From: Acidobacteriota bacterium
GTDB taxonomy: Bacteria > Acidobacteriota > Vicinamibacteria > Vicinamibacterales > UBA8438
Assembly (NCBI GenBank): GCA_009861545.1
Contig: VXME01000067.1
Coordinates: 1 to 64,000 of the forward strand
Length of the DNA stretch: 64,000 nucleotides
Direction of reading: 5' to 3'
The notes beneath the pieces were generated by a model, which did not search any database, was not told the DNA's origin, and was given only the letters and a program-made list of their open reading frames with translations. Positions 50,545 to 58,418 of the stretch are shown piece by piece. Both the position numbers and the translations under genes were made by a program. The stretch's first letter is position 1. Each line of letters starts with the position of its first letter.

Positions 50545-51101
50545 GACCTGGACGGCTGCTCGTCGTCAGCGCCGTTGCGGTCGTTCTGTGGGCGGCACCG
50601 GCGCGCGCCGGTCAACTGCCGCCGGGCCTGCTCGACCGCGCCGAGCAGGGCGACGCGGTGGCGCAGAACGAGCTCGGCAGCCGCTACTATGCCGGGCGCG
50701 GCGTGGAGCGGGACGATACAGAGGCCGCACGCTGGATCCGGCTCGCCGCGGCACAAGGCTACGCGCCCGCGCAGTACAACCTGGGGCTGCTCCACTTCCG
50801 GAACCGCGGCGTCGCCGGCAACGACGCGGAGGCAGCGCGGTGGTACCGGGCCGCGGCCGAGCAGGGCTATGCGCCGGCCCAGGCGGGCCTGGGCTATCTC
50901 CACATCTACGGCGCCGGCGTCGAGGAAGACCAGGTGCTGGCCTACATGTGGATCGAGCTGGCCTGGCGGGGCGCCGACAACGACTTCACGAAGCGGCTCT
51001 ACGCCGGGCAGCGCGAAGAGCTGGCCGCGCAGATGACCGGCGACGACGTGATCGAGAGCCGCCGGCTTGCCGACGCGTGGCGACCGGCCCCGAGCCGCTG
51101 A
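50541..51101 (+). CDS. Secreted Sel1-repeat protein
   Basis: This 186-residue protein has a signal peptide (to about residue 24, APARAGQ) and Sel1-type tetratricopeptide repeats: AVAQNELGSRYYAGRGVERD, TEAARWIRLAAAQGYAPAQY, NLGLLHFRNRGVAGNDAEAA, and AGLGYLHIYGAGVEEDQVLA, followed by a helical end. Such repeats bind other proteins in the periplasm. It is coupled to the propeller gene by a 4-base overlap and probably works with it. Confidence 0.88.
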   Translation: MRPGRLLVVSAVAVVLWAAPARAGQLPPGLLDRAEQGDAVAQNELGSRYYAGRGVERDDTEAARWIRLAAAQGYAPAQYNLGLLHFRNRGVAGNDAEAARWYRAAAEQGYAPAQAGLGYLHIYGAGVEEDQVLAYMWIELAWRGADNDFTKRLYAGQREELAAQMTGDDVIESRRLADAWRPAPSR

Positions 51102-51143
51102 CCGGCTGGAGCGGTTGCAGCCCGTGTCACGCACGTGGACAAG

Positions 51144-51193
51144 CCCGCGCGGCGCGCGGGACCCGCGGCCGACCCGGCGCATGCGTCGGCCGC
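51144..51193. terminator. Tandem GC hairpins after Sel1 gene
   Basis: Two perfect stems lie side by side: CCCGCGC-GGC-GCGCGGG (51144-51160) and GCGGCCGAC / GTCGGCCGC with an 11-base loop (51165-51193). There is no T run, so classical termination is uncertain. They lie between the Sel1 gene and the SGNH hydrolase. Confidence 0.45.
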
Positions 51194-51262
51194 AACCCAC
51201 TATGATGCGCACGTGACCAGCCACCGCAATCTGGCTCCATGACGTCACGCCAGGAGGTAGAC

Positions 51263-51979
51263 ATGAAGATCCGCCACGCACGCGTCCTGTTCTCGCTGCT
51301 GCTCGTCCTCGGCTTCGCGACGTTGGCCCTCGCGCAGACCGAGACCATCGATCCGACCCGCTTCGAAGAGGCCATCCAGGCCTTCGAGGCGGAGGACCGC
51401 GCCATGATGCCGCCCGCGGGCGCCATCGTCGTCACGGGCAGCTCGAGCATCCGGCGCTGGCATCCCACCCTGAAGCAGGACCTGGCGCCGCTCACGGTCA
51501 TCCCGCGCGGTTTCGGCGGCAGCACGATGCAGGACGTGGAGCACTTCCTCGACCGCATCGTCCTCCCCTATGAGCCGCGCGCCGTCGTGATCTACGAGGG
51601 CGACAACGACACCGGCCGGTTCCGCGTCCCGCCCGCGGAGATCGCGGGCCGTCTCGAGGCCATCGTCGGGCGAATCCACGCCGCGCTCCCCTCGACGCGG
51701 GTCTACGTGATGTCCGTCAAGCCGAGCCTGGCGCGCGTGGCGGTGTGGGACAAGGCCCAGGAAACGAACGCCCTCTACCGGCGTCTGGCCGCCGACAACG
51801 ACCTGGTGTCCTACATCGACGTCGCCACGCCGTTTCTCCGCGCGGACGGCAAGGTGATGGACGACATCTTCATCGCGGACGGCCTGCACCTGAACGAGAA
51901 GGGCACGCGGATCTGGGCGTCGGCCATCAAGGCGGCGCTGATGGCCGGCGAGGCGCGGCACGAGACGACCGACCAGTAG
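51263..51979 (+). CDS. Secreted SGNH/GDSL-type hydrolase
   Basis: An AGGAGGTAG site precedes the ATG. The 238-residue product has a signal peptide (MKIRHARVLFSLLLVLGFAT to ALAQ) and the SGNH blocks: VVTGSSSIRRW (block I, nucleophile Ser), RGFGGSTMQDVEHF (block II Gly), VVIYEGDNDTG (block III Asn) and DGLHLNEKGTRIWASAI (block V Asp and His). It is probably an esterase on a sugar or lipid ester outside the cytoplasm. It stands between the Sel1 gene and a second PadR operon and has a separate transcript. Confidence 0.92.
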   Translation: MKIRHARVLFSLLLVLGFATLALAQTETIDPTRFEEAIQAFEAEDRAMMPPAGAIVVTGSSSIRRWHPTLKQDLAPLTVIPRGFGGSTMQDVEHFLDRIVLPYEPRAVVIYEGDNDTGRFRVPPAEIAGRLEAIVGRIHAALPSTRVYVMSVKPSLARVAVWDKAQETNALYRRLAADNDLVSYIDVATPFLRADGKVMDDIFIADGLHLNEKGTRIWASAIKAALMAGEARHETTDQ

Positions 51980-52016
51980 TCCGTGCGGCGTACGAACGGA
52001 CGTGAGGCCGTCGGGC

Positions 52017-52057
52017 TTGACAGCGCCGGCCCGGTTGGCTTCTAATGCATTTGTAGA
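52017..52057 (+). promoter_or_regulatory. Promoter and short dyad upstream of second PadR gene
   Basis: A perfect TTGACA (52017-52022) and TCTAAT (52041-52046) lie 18 bases apart. TCTA and TAGA (52041-52057) form a short dyad over the -10 region, similar to the TCTA/TAGA core in front of the other PadR gene. The start codon is 30 bases after the -10 box. Confidence 0.7.
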
Positions 52058-52075
52058 TTGACGACAGGAGATGCC

Positions 52076-52405
52076 GTGCGATCGAAGACCGACCTGTTGC
52101 AAGGCACGCTCGACCTGCTCATCCTGAAGACGCTGGCCCTGCGTCCGCTTCACGGGTGGGGCATCGCCCAACGGCTCCAGCAGATCTCGGACGAGGTGCT
52201 GCAGGTCAACCAGGGCTCCCTCTATCCGGCGCTGCACCGGCTGGAGCAGCAGGGCCTGCTCGCCGCCACGTGGGGCAGCTCGGACAACAACCGGCAGGCG
52301 AAGTTCTACGAGCTGACCCGCGCCGGGCGCCGCCAGCTCGACGCCGAGACCGCGCACTGGACACGCATGTCGACGGCCATCGCGCGCGTGCTGGCGGAAA
52401 CGTAG
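52076..52405 (+). CDS. PadR-family transcriptional regulator
   Basis: The start is a GTG at 52076 with CAGGAG 5 bases ahead; a nearby ATG at 52071 is in another frame. The 109-residue winged-helix protein reads SKTDLLQGTLDLLILKTLAL, QVNQGSLYPALHRLEQQGLL and TWGSSDNNRQAKFYELTRAG, very close to the PadR of the ADOP operon (48529-48888). Its likely targets are itself and the efflux genes that follow. The next gene is 95 bases on. Confidence 0.93.
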   Translation: MRSKTDLLQGTLDLLILKTLALRPLHGWGIAQRLQQISDEVLQVNQGSLYPALHRLEQQGLLAATWGSSDNNRQAKFYELTRAGRRQLDAETAHWTRMSTAIARVLAET

Positions 52406-52500
52406 CGGGCCGAATGCACGCGGGAAACGTCTAACGAGGGTAGCGGGAGGCGAACTTTCGACGCCGAGATCCGTCTCTCTGGTTGTCACTGGCAGGAAAC

Positions 52501-53754
52501 ATGGACATCGCCCGACCCGACCTGGCACGCAAGAAGAAGCTCCGGCAGTCGCTGTATGCCGTGGTCTCGGTGATCGTGGTCGTACTGATCACGGTGGGCG
52601 TCTCGCGCCTCGAGCCCGCGGCGCCGCGCGTCGACCGCGACACCATCTACCTCGACACCGTGCAGCGCGGGCCGATGGTCCGGCAGGTGCGCGGCACCGG
52701 CACGCTGGTCCCGGAGCAGATCCGCTGGATCCCGGCGACCACCGACGGCACGGTCGAGCGGATCGTGATCCGACCCGGCGCCCTCGTGAGCCCCGACACC
52801 GTCATCGTCGAGCTGAGCAATCCGGAGGTGGAGCAGACCGCGCTCGAAGCCCGGCTCAACCTCGACGCGGCCGAGGCGCGCTACAGCAACCGGCAGGTCG
52901 AGGTGGAGCGCGACATCCTGAACCAGCAGTCGGCGCTCGCCACCGTGGAGGCGCAGCTCAAGACGGCGCGGCTGCAGGCGGACGCCGACGAGCAGCTCTT
53001 CGCGCAGGGCCTGGTCTCGTCGTTGGAGCTCCAGAAGTCGCAGGCGGCCGTGCAGGAGTACGACACCCGGTTCCGCATCGAGCAGGAACGGCTGCAGATG
53101 GCCACCGACACCGTGGAGGCGCAGCTCGCGGTCGAGCAGGCCGAGGTGGACCGGCTGCGGACGCTGCACGAGCTGCGGGAGCAGCAGGTGGCCGACCTGC
53201 ACGTGCGGGCCGGGATGCCCGGCGTCCTGCAACAGGTGCCGCTCGACGAGGGGCAACGCGTCACGACGGGCACCAACCTGGCGCGGGTCGGCGACCCGAC
53301 CGTGCTGAAGGCCGAGCTGCGCATCGCCGAGACGCAGGCCAAGGACATCCAGATCGGCCAGCCGGCGGCCGTCGACACGCGCAACGGCGTCATCCCGGGC
53401 CATGTCACGCGCATCGACCCCGCGGTCGAGAACGGAACCGTAACCGTCGACGTGGCCCTCGCCGGCGACCTGCCGCGGGGAGCCCGCCCGGACCTGACGG
53501 TGGACGGCACCATCGAGCTCGAGAGGATGGACGACATCCTCTTCGTCGGCCGGCCGGTGTTCGGGCAGGAGGAGAGCGTCGTCAGCCTGTTCAAGGTGGA
53601 AGCCGACGGGACTCACGCCGCCCGCGCACGCGTGAGCCTCGGCCGGGCCTCGGTCAACACCATCGAGGTGATCGAGGGCCTGCAGCCGGGAGACCGCGTG
53701 GTGCTGTCCGACATGTCGACCTGGGATCAGTTCGATCGCGTGCGTATCGAATAG
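52501..53754 (+). CDS. HlyD/MacA-type membrane fusion protein
   Basis: The 417-residue adaptor has one membrane helix (residues 16-36, SLYAVVSVIVVVLITVGVSR), then a barrel-sandwich hybrid (GTLVPEQIRWIPATTDGTVE), a long coiled-coil hairpin (about 105-235, with QADADEQLFAQGLVSSLELQ), and a beta-barrel domain (GTNLARVGDPTVLKAELRIA). It would bridge an inner-membrane ABC exporter to the outer membrane. AGGAAAC precedes the ATG at 52501. It is 80 bases before the ATPase gene. Confidence 0.92.
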   Translation: MDIARPDLARKKKLRQSLYAVVSVIVVVLITVGVSRLEPAAPRVDRDTIYLDTVQRGPMVRQVRGTGTLVPEQIRWIPATTDGTVERIVIRPGALVSPDTVIVELSNPEVEQTALEARLNLDAAEARYSNRQVEVERDILNQQSALATVEAQLKTARLQADADEQLFAQGLVSSLELQKSQAAVQEYDTRFRIEQERLQMATDTVEAQLAVEQAEVDRLRTLHELREQQVADLHVRAGMPGVLQQVPLDEGQRVTTGTNLARVGDPTVLKAELRIAETQAKDIQIGQPAAVDTRNGVIPGHVTRIDPAVENGTVTVDVALAGDLPRGARPDLTVDGTIELERMDDILFVGRPVFGQEESVVSLFKVEADGTHAARARVSLGRASVNTIEVIEGLQPGDRVVLSDMSTWDQFDRVRIE

Positions 53755-53834
53755 GGCCAGTTCTCCCGAGCGACCCGAGCGTGCGGGAACCGGCCGGGGA
53801 TGAAGAGCATCACGTCTGAACGGAGCGTGTCGAG

Positions 53835-54527
53835 ATGAGCGAAGCGCCGGCCCTGATTCACCTGGAGAACGTCTCGAAGGTCTTCTATACGGACGAGGTC
53901 GAGACGCATGCCCTCGACGAAGTCACCCTCGACATCTATCCGGGCGAGTACGTCGCCATCTCCGGCCCGTCCGGTTGCGGCAAATCGACCCTGCTGTCGA
54001 TCCTGGGACTGCTCGATTCGCCGACCGCGGGCGACTACACGTTGAACGGCCGGCCCGTGGCCCAGCTCAGCCAGGCCGACCGGGCGCGGACCCGCAACCG
54101 CGAGATCGGCTTCATCTTCCAGAGCTTCAACCTGATCGGCGACCTGACGGTCTACGAGAACGTCGAGCTGCCGCTCACCTACCGCGGGATGAAGCCGGCG
54201 GAGCGGCGCGAGCGGGTGACCGAGGCGCTCGAGAAGGTGGAGATGGCCCACCGGGCGAAGCACCTGCCCAGCCAGCTCTCCGGCGGCCAACAACAGCGCG
54301 TGGCGGTGGCGCGGGCCGTCGCCGGCCAGCCGTCCATCCTGCTGGCGGACGAGCCGACGGGGAATCTCGACTCGAAGAACGGCGAAGCCGTGATGGGGCT
54401 ACTGCGGACGCTGCACGACGAGGGCTCGACCATCTGCATGGTGACCCACGACCCGCGCTACGCCGAGCACGCCATGCGGGAGATCCACCTGTTCGACGGA
54501 CGCCTGGCCGTCGAAGCCGCCGCCTGA
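53835..54527 (+). CDS. MacB/LolD-type ABC transporter ATPase
   Basis: The 230-residue ATPase has Walker A GPSGCGKST (44-52), the Q-loop in FIFQSFNLIGDLTVYENV, the signature LSGGQQQRVAVARAVAG, Walker B ILLADEPTGNLDS and the H-loop MVTHDPRYAE. It belongs to the MacB/LolD/FtsE branch used by PadR-linked efflux systems. Its permease should be FtsX-like, but no permease gene follows: the next gene is on the opposite strand. A permease elsewhere, perhaps the ADOP protein at 45750-48515, is an inference. Confidence 0.92.
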   Translation: MSEAPALIHLENVSKVFYTDEVETHALDEVTLDIYPGEYVAISGPSGCGKSTLLSILGLLDSPTAGDYTLNGRPVAQLSQADRARTRNREIGFIFQSFNLIGDLTVYENVELPLTYRGMKPAERRERVTEALEKVEMAHRAKHLPSQLSGGQQQRVAVARAVAGQPSILLADEPTGNLDSKNGEAVMGLLRTLHDEGSTICMVTHDPRYAEHAMREIHLFDGRLAVEAAA

Positions 54528-54569
54528 GACCCCGCGGCCGCGGCGGAGCCGCCGGTCGCCTGCCGGCGC

Positions 54570-55448
54570 TCACGATCGCGACGAAACGACCGCCTGCGCT
54601 CGCCGGAAGTAACCGGGGGCGTTGATTCGGGCGCAGAGGTCGAAGAATCGCGGCTGGGGCCCCGTCCAGCACAGCTCTTCGACGTCCTCGAAGACGGGGA
54701 GCGTGGTGCGCAACGTCGCCAGGTCGCGGAACAGCGCCGCTTCCTCTCGCGCAGCCGCGAGCGTACCGGCGAGTCTGGCCGCGCCGCGCACCTGCACCTC
54801 CCACGTCCCGGCGGCGTCGGGGATGTCCTCCAGGTGCGCGTAGCGGGCCAGGACGGTCGCGGCGGACTTGGCGCCCCAACCCTTCACCCCGGGAAACCCG
54901 TCCGCCGAGTCGCCCATCAGCGCCAGGTAGTCCGGAATCGACCGCGGGCCGACGCCGAACTTCTCGCGCACGCCGTCCGCGTCGCGGACGGAGCCGGACC
55001 GCCGGTCGAACTGCACGATGCGGCCGCCGTCGACCACCTGCGCGAGGTCCTTGTCGGGGGTGCAGACGAAGACCTGCTCCACCCGCCGATCGCCGGCGGC
55101 GCGGACCGCAGCGGAGGCGAGGGCGTCATCAGCCTCGTACCGCACGGTCTTCCAGACGACGACTCCCAGCGCCTCGAGCGCATCCTCCAGGGGCTGGAAC
55201 TGATTCAGGATGTCCGGGTCGAGGCCCTCGCTGGACTTGTAGCCCGGCCAGAGTTCGTTGCGGAACGATTCGACGACGTGGTCCGTCGCGACCCCGATAT
55301 GGGTGACGCCCTCCTCCAGCATCCCCAGCAGCGATCCGATCACGCCGCGCACCGCCCCGATCTCGATCCCGTCGGCGCTCGTCGTACGCGGGACGGCGTA
55401 GAAGTGCCGGAACAGCTCGTAGGTCCCGTCGACCAGAAAGACGTTCAC
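54570..55448 (-). CDS. Stand-alone 5'-3' exonuclease, Pol I N-terminal type
   Basis: The 292-residue protein is the 5' nuclease domain of the Pol I family with no polymerase attached. Metal-binding acids are visible in NVFLVDGTYELFRHFY, YEADDALASAAVRAAG, VFVCTPDKDLAQVVDGG and DYLALMGDSADGFPGVKGWG. A helix-hairpin-helix follows (GAKSAATVLARY). It would remove RNA primers or flaps. The start is a GTG at 55448. It lies behind rpoD on the same strand, with a hairpin-rich gap of 183 bases between. Confidence 0.92.
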   Translation of the reverse strand: MNVFLVDGTYELFRHFYAVPRTTSADGIEIGAVRGVIGSLLGMLEEGVTHIGVATDHVVESFRNELWPGYKSSEGLDPDILNQFQPLEDALEALGVVVWKTVRYEADDALASAAVRAAGDRRVEQVFVCTPDKDLAQVVDGGRIVQFDRRSGSVRDADGVREKFGVGPRSIPDYLALMGDSADGFPGVKGWGAKSAATVLARYAHLEDIPDAAGTWEVQVRGAARLAGTLAAAREEAALFRDLATLRTTLPVFEDVEELCWTGPQPRFFDLCARINAPGYFRRAQAVVSSRS

Positions 55449-55631
55449 GCCGCCATTCTGGCACGACCGCGCCGCAGCCGCGCGGCGGAGGGCCCCGGTC
55501 GCCCGTCCGTCTTCGGGCGCAGGCGGCTAGGAGCCTGCGCCGCAGAACGCAACGGCGCGAAGTTCTGCGACGCAGGGTCGTGGAGCGGGGGGATGGGCCG
55601 AAACGCGGAGCCAGCGAGGCGTTTCGGGGCG
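55449..55631 (-). repeat. Three perfect stem-loops between rpoD and exonuclease gene
   Basis: Perfect inverted repeats lie at 55516-55541 (GGCGCAGGC / GCCTGCGCC, loop 8), 55541-55569 (CGCAGAAC / GTTCTGCG, loop 13) and 55598-55627 (CCGAAACGC / GCGTTTCGG, loop 12). A shorter GCCCG/CGGGC stem at 55501-55518 overlaps the first. The arms have different sequences, so they are not copies of one repeat. They could end the rpoD transcript, protect it from decay, or bound a REP-like element. Confidence 0.65.
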
Positions 55632-57371
55632 CTAGGCGACGCCCTGCTCTTCGGCCACCGCGGCGGATCGACCGCGCCGGGTGCCGCGTGGCTGTCGCGG
55701 CTCGACGAACGAGCTGAGCCGGTGGCTGAGCTGCGGGTCACGGAGCTTGCGCAGCGCCGCCGCCTCGATCTGGCGGATCCGCTCCCGCGTGAGCGAGAAC
55801 TTCTCGCCGAGCTCGGCCAGCGTCGGCTCGGCGCCGTCGTTGAGGCCGAAGCGCATCCGGATCACCTCGCGCTCCTTCGGGCTCAGCGTCTCGAGCACGG
55901 ACTCGGTCTGGCGCCGCAGGTCGAAAGCCACGGTGGCCTCGGCCGGATTGACCGCCTGGCGATCCTCGATGAAGTCGCCGAACTGGCTCTCGTCGCTGTC
56001 GCCGATGGGAGCATCCAGCGAGACGACGGTCTGGGCGATCTTGCGCGCCTTGCGCACGACCGACAGCGGCAGGTCCGCCCGCTCGGCCAGCTCCTGCGGC
56101 GTGGGCTCGCGGCCCAGGTCGCGGGTCAGCGTCTGCATCGCGCGATTGAGCTTGTTGAGCGTCTCGATCATGTGCACCGGGATCCGGATGGTGCGCGCCT
56201 GATCGGCGATCGCGCGGGTGATGGCCTGCCGGATCCACCAGGTGGCGTAGGTCGAGAACTTGAACCCGCGGCGGTAGTCGAACTTGTCGACCGCGCGCAT
56301 CAGGCCGATGTTCCCCTCCTGGATGAGGTCGAGGAACGCCAGCCCGCGGTTCACGTACTTCTTGGCCACCGAGACGACCAGCCGCAGGTTCGCCTCGGTC
56401 AGCTCCTTGCGCGCCTGATCGCCTTCGATGACCCCCCGGCGAAACGCCTTCTGCACGGCCTTCAGGTTCTCGGTCGACTCGGTGATGCCCTCGCGCAGCG
56501 CGACCAGCTCCTGCTGTGCATCCTCGATGGCGGCGTTCGACACCGGCGCCGAAGTACGCAGCGCCGTCTGGGCCTGCCGCTTGCGCAGGCGCTCGACGCG
56601 GCGTTCGGCCTCCTTCAACGACGCGGCCGCCCGCTCGACCTTCTCGATGAGCTCCCGCCGCACGGCGGCGGTGAACGGCAGCCGGCGGATGGCGCGCGAG
56701 ACGTCGATGCGGGCGCGGCCGATGCGCCACAGGGTCCTCGCCTGCACGCGCTTGCCGCTCTTGCGGATCGCGTCCCCCCGCCGCTCCCGCTTGCCGAGCT
56801 CCTTCAGCGCGGCGGCGACCTGATCCGCGTCCGTGACGAACCGCTTCGTGCGGCTCGCCAGGTGACGCTCGGTCAACTCGGTGTCGGGCAACGTCACGGT
56901 GTCGCGGAGCGTGCGCTCGCCCGCCTCGACCTCCCGGGCGATGACCCCGACGAAGTGCGCGACGAGCAGACTGCGCGACATCGCCTTCGTGATGCGCAAC
57001 TCGCCCCGCTCGATGCGCTTCGCGATCGCCACCTCGCCCTCGCGCGTCAGCAACGGCACGCGACTCATCTGGCGCAGGTACGTCCGGACCAGATCCTGCC
57101 CCTGATCCTCTTCGTGCACCGGCAGCGCCTGCTCGGCGGCCGGAACCTGAGTGACCCGCGTCGCCGTCCGGCGCTTGACGTCCGGTTGCACCTGCTCGGC
57201 GCCCTCTACCTCGATACCCTGTCCCTCGAGCTCCTGCAGGAGCACGCTCACCTCCTCGACGTCGAGATCCGGCGGTGCGTGGTCGAGCACCTGGTCGAGC
57301 GTGAGGAAGCCGCGTTCCTGGCCAAGCGTCACGAGTGCGGTTACGATTTCCTGACGTTCCTGTATCAACAA
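55632..57371 (-). CDS. rpoD: Principal RNA polymerase sigma factor RpoD
   Basis: The 579-residue factor has a region 1.1-like N-terminus, region 1.2 ([18 protein letters not shown], from about residue 96), a large helical non-conserved region, region 2 (about 335-405: [60 protein letters not shown]), region 3 and region 4 (from about 492: [38 protein letters not shown]). It is the housekeeping sigma-70. The start is a TTG at 57371 behind AAGGAGAG. The 229-base upstream gap carries ATAGA-T-TCTAT (57507-57517) and a CCCTC/GAGGG stem (57456-57467), either of which may be regulatory. Confidence 0.93.
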   Translation of the reverse strand: MLIQERQEIVTALVTLGQERGFLTLDQVLDHAPPDLDVEEVSVLLQELEGQGIEVEGAEQVQPDVKRRTATRVTQVPAAEQALPVHEEDQGQDLVRTYLRQMSRVPLLTREGEVAIAKRIERGELRITKAMSRSLLVAHFVGVIAREVEAGERTLRDTVTLPDTELTERHLASRTKRFVTDADQVAAALKELGKRERRGDAIRKSGKRVQARTLWRIGRARIDVSRAIRRLPFTAAVRRELIEKVERAAASLKEAERRVERLRKRQAQTALRTSAPVSNAAIEDAQQELVALREGITESTENLKAVQKAFRRGVIEGDQARKELTEANLRLVVSVAKKYVNRGLAFLDLIQEGNIGLMRAVDKFDYRRGFKFSTYATWWIRQAITRAIADQARTIRIPVHMIETLNKLNRAMQTLTRDLGREPTPQELAERADLPLSVVRKARKIAQTVVSLDAPIGDSDESQFGDFIEDRQAVNPAEATVAFDLRRQTESVLETLSPKEREVIRMRFGLNDGAEPTLAELGEKFSLTRERIRQIEAAALRKLRDPQLSHRLSSFVEPRQPRGTRRGRSAAVAEEQGVA

Positions 57372-57600
57372 GCTGATAGCTCTCCTTCAGATTCCTGTAA
57401 GATATGGACCGTCGCCGCAGTCGCAACCCCGGCGCAGCCCCTCCCGCGTACGCCGCCCTCTTGAGGGTAGGACGCCGACGGGGGGTTCACAGTTTCAGTT
57501 AAACCCATAGATTCTATCAGCACAGTGCAGGAATTGCGACCTTTTTCGGGCGTTACGCCTAACCGCGGCCTGCCGTTGCCCCGGCGCTGAGCCGCCGGCG

Positions 57601-58380
57601 TCACGCGCGCCGCGCGACCGGCCATTCCCGCAGCAGCGGCGGGACGATCCGCCGCCCGGCCCGCAACGCCGCGGCAACCGACCGCAACCGGCGCTCGTCG
57701 GGTTCACTCCACACGAACCCGTAACGGTCCCGCATCGGCGCCGGCAGCAGACCGACGGTCGTCAGCCGACCCAGCCACCGCGCCGGCGCGGCCAGTAACC
57801 CGCCCGGCGGCGCCAGCAGGGCCGCCGCCAGGCTCCGCGCCTGCTCCCCGACCGCAAGCCTGCCGTCCTGCTCCATCTCGTCCAGATAGCGCTCGAGCCC
57901 GGCCGTCGTTTCCGGCAGCGTTCCTGCCGGTATCCCCAGCCGCGGACCCAACTGCGCCGCCTCGGCGCAGTAACGATCCCTTTCATCGGTCGTCTGCGGC
58001 CCGACGAACAGGGCATACGTTCGAAGCTGACTGTCGATGAGGGTGGAGTGGACCCACGTGAGCAACGCCGGGTCGGTTGCATCGTAGGGGGTGCCGGCCG
58101 GGTAGCGGCCGACGCTCCGCCCCAGGCGGCCGTGCACCCGCCGGTGAATCGCGTTGATGCGACCCGTCGTCTCCCGGAGCTGCTCCTCGGTTCCGAAGGT
58201 GAGCGAGAGCATCGCCCCGATGGTGCGGCGCATGCGCTCGACGTACGCCACCGGCCCGGCGTCGAACCGGCTGTGTCCGCCGACCCCGGCCGCGACCAGG
58301 GGATGCGCCAGTTGCATCAGAATCGCGCGCCCCCACCCGAGCACGACGACGGCCTCCCGGTTGACACGGTGCGCAATCAC
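57601..58380 (-). CDS. MpaB/latex-clearing-type oxygenase family protein (DUF2236)
   Basis: The 259-residue protein has the DUF2236 pattern: MQLAHPLVAAGVGGHSRFDA near the start, then RTIGAMLSLTFGTEEQL, then TWVHSTLIDSQLRTYALFVG in the middle. In this family His residues, here in AIHRRVHG and TWVHS, hold a heme or metal in relatives such as MpaB and the latex-clearing protein. The substrate is unknown. The start is a GTG at 58380. It is followed by the gap with the rpoD promoter. Confidence 0.82.
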   Translation of the reverse strand: MIAHRVNREAVVVLGWGRAILMQLAHPLVAAGVGGHSRFDAGPVAYVERMRRTIGAMLSLTFGTEEQLRETTGRINAIHRRVHGRLGRSVGRYPAGTPYDATDPALLTWVHSTLIDSQLRTYALFVGPQTTDERDRYCAEAAQLGPRLGIPAGTLPETTAGLERYLDEMEQDGRLAVGEQARSLAAALLAPPGGLLAAPARWLGRLTTVGLLPAPMRDRYGFVWSEPDERRLRSVAAALRAGRRIVPPLLREWPVARRA

Positions 58381-58418
58381 GACTCGTCATGGTACCGGAC
58401 GCGTGCCCGATCACCGTG

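Noticed and set aside
57456-57517. CCCTC/GAGGG and ATAGA/TCTAT dyads as rpoD operators
   Set aside because: They are short and no matching -35/-10 pair with good spacing was found, so they are only mentioned with rpoD.
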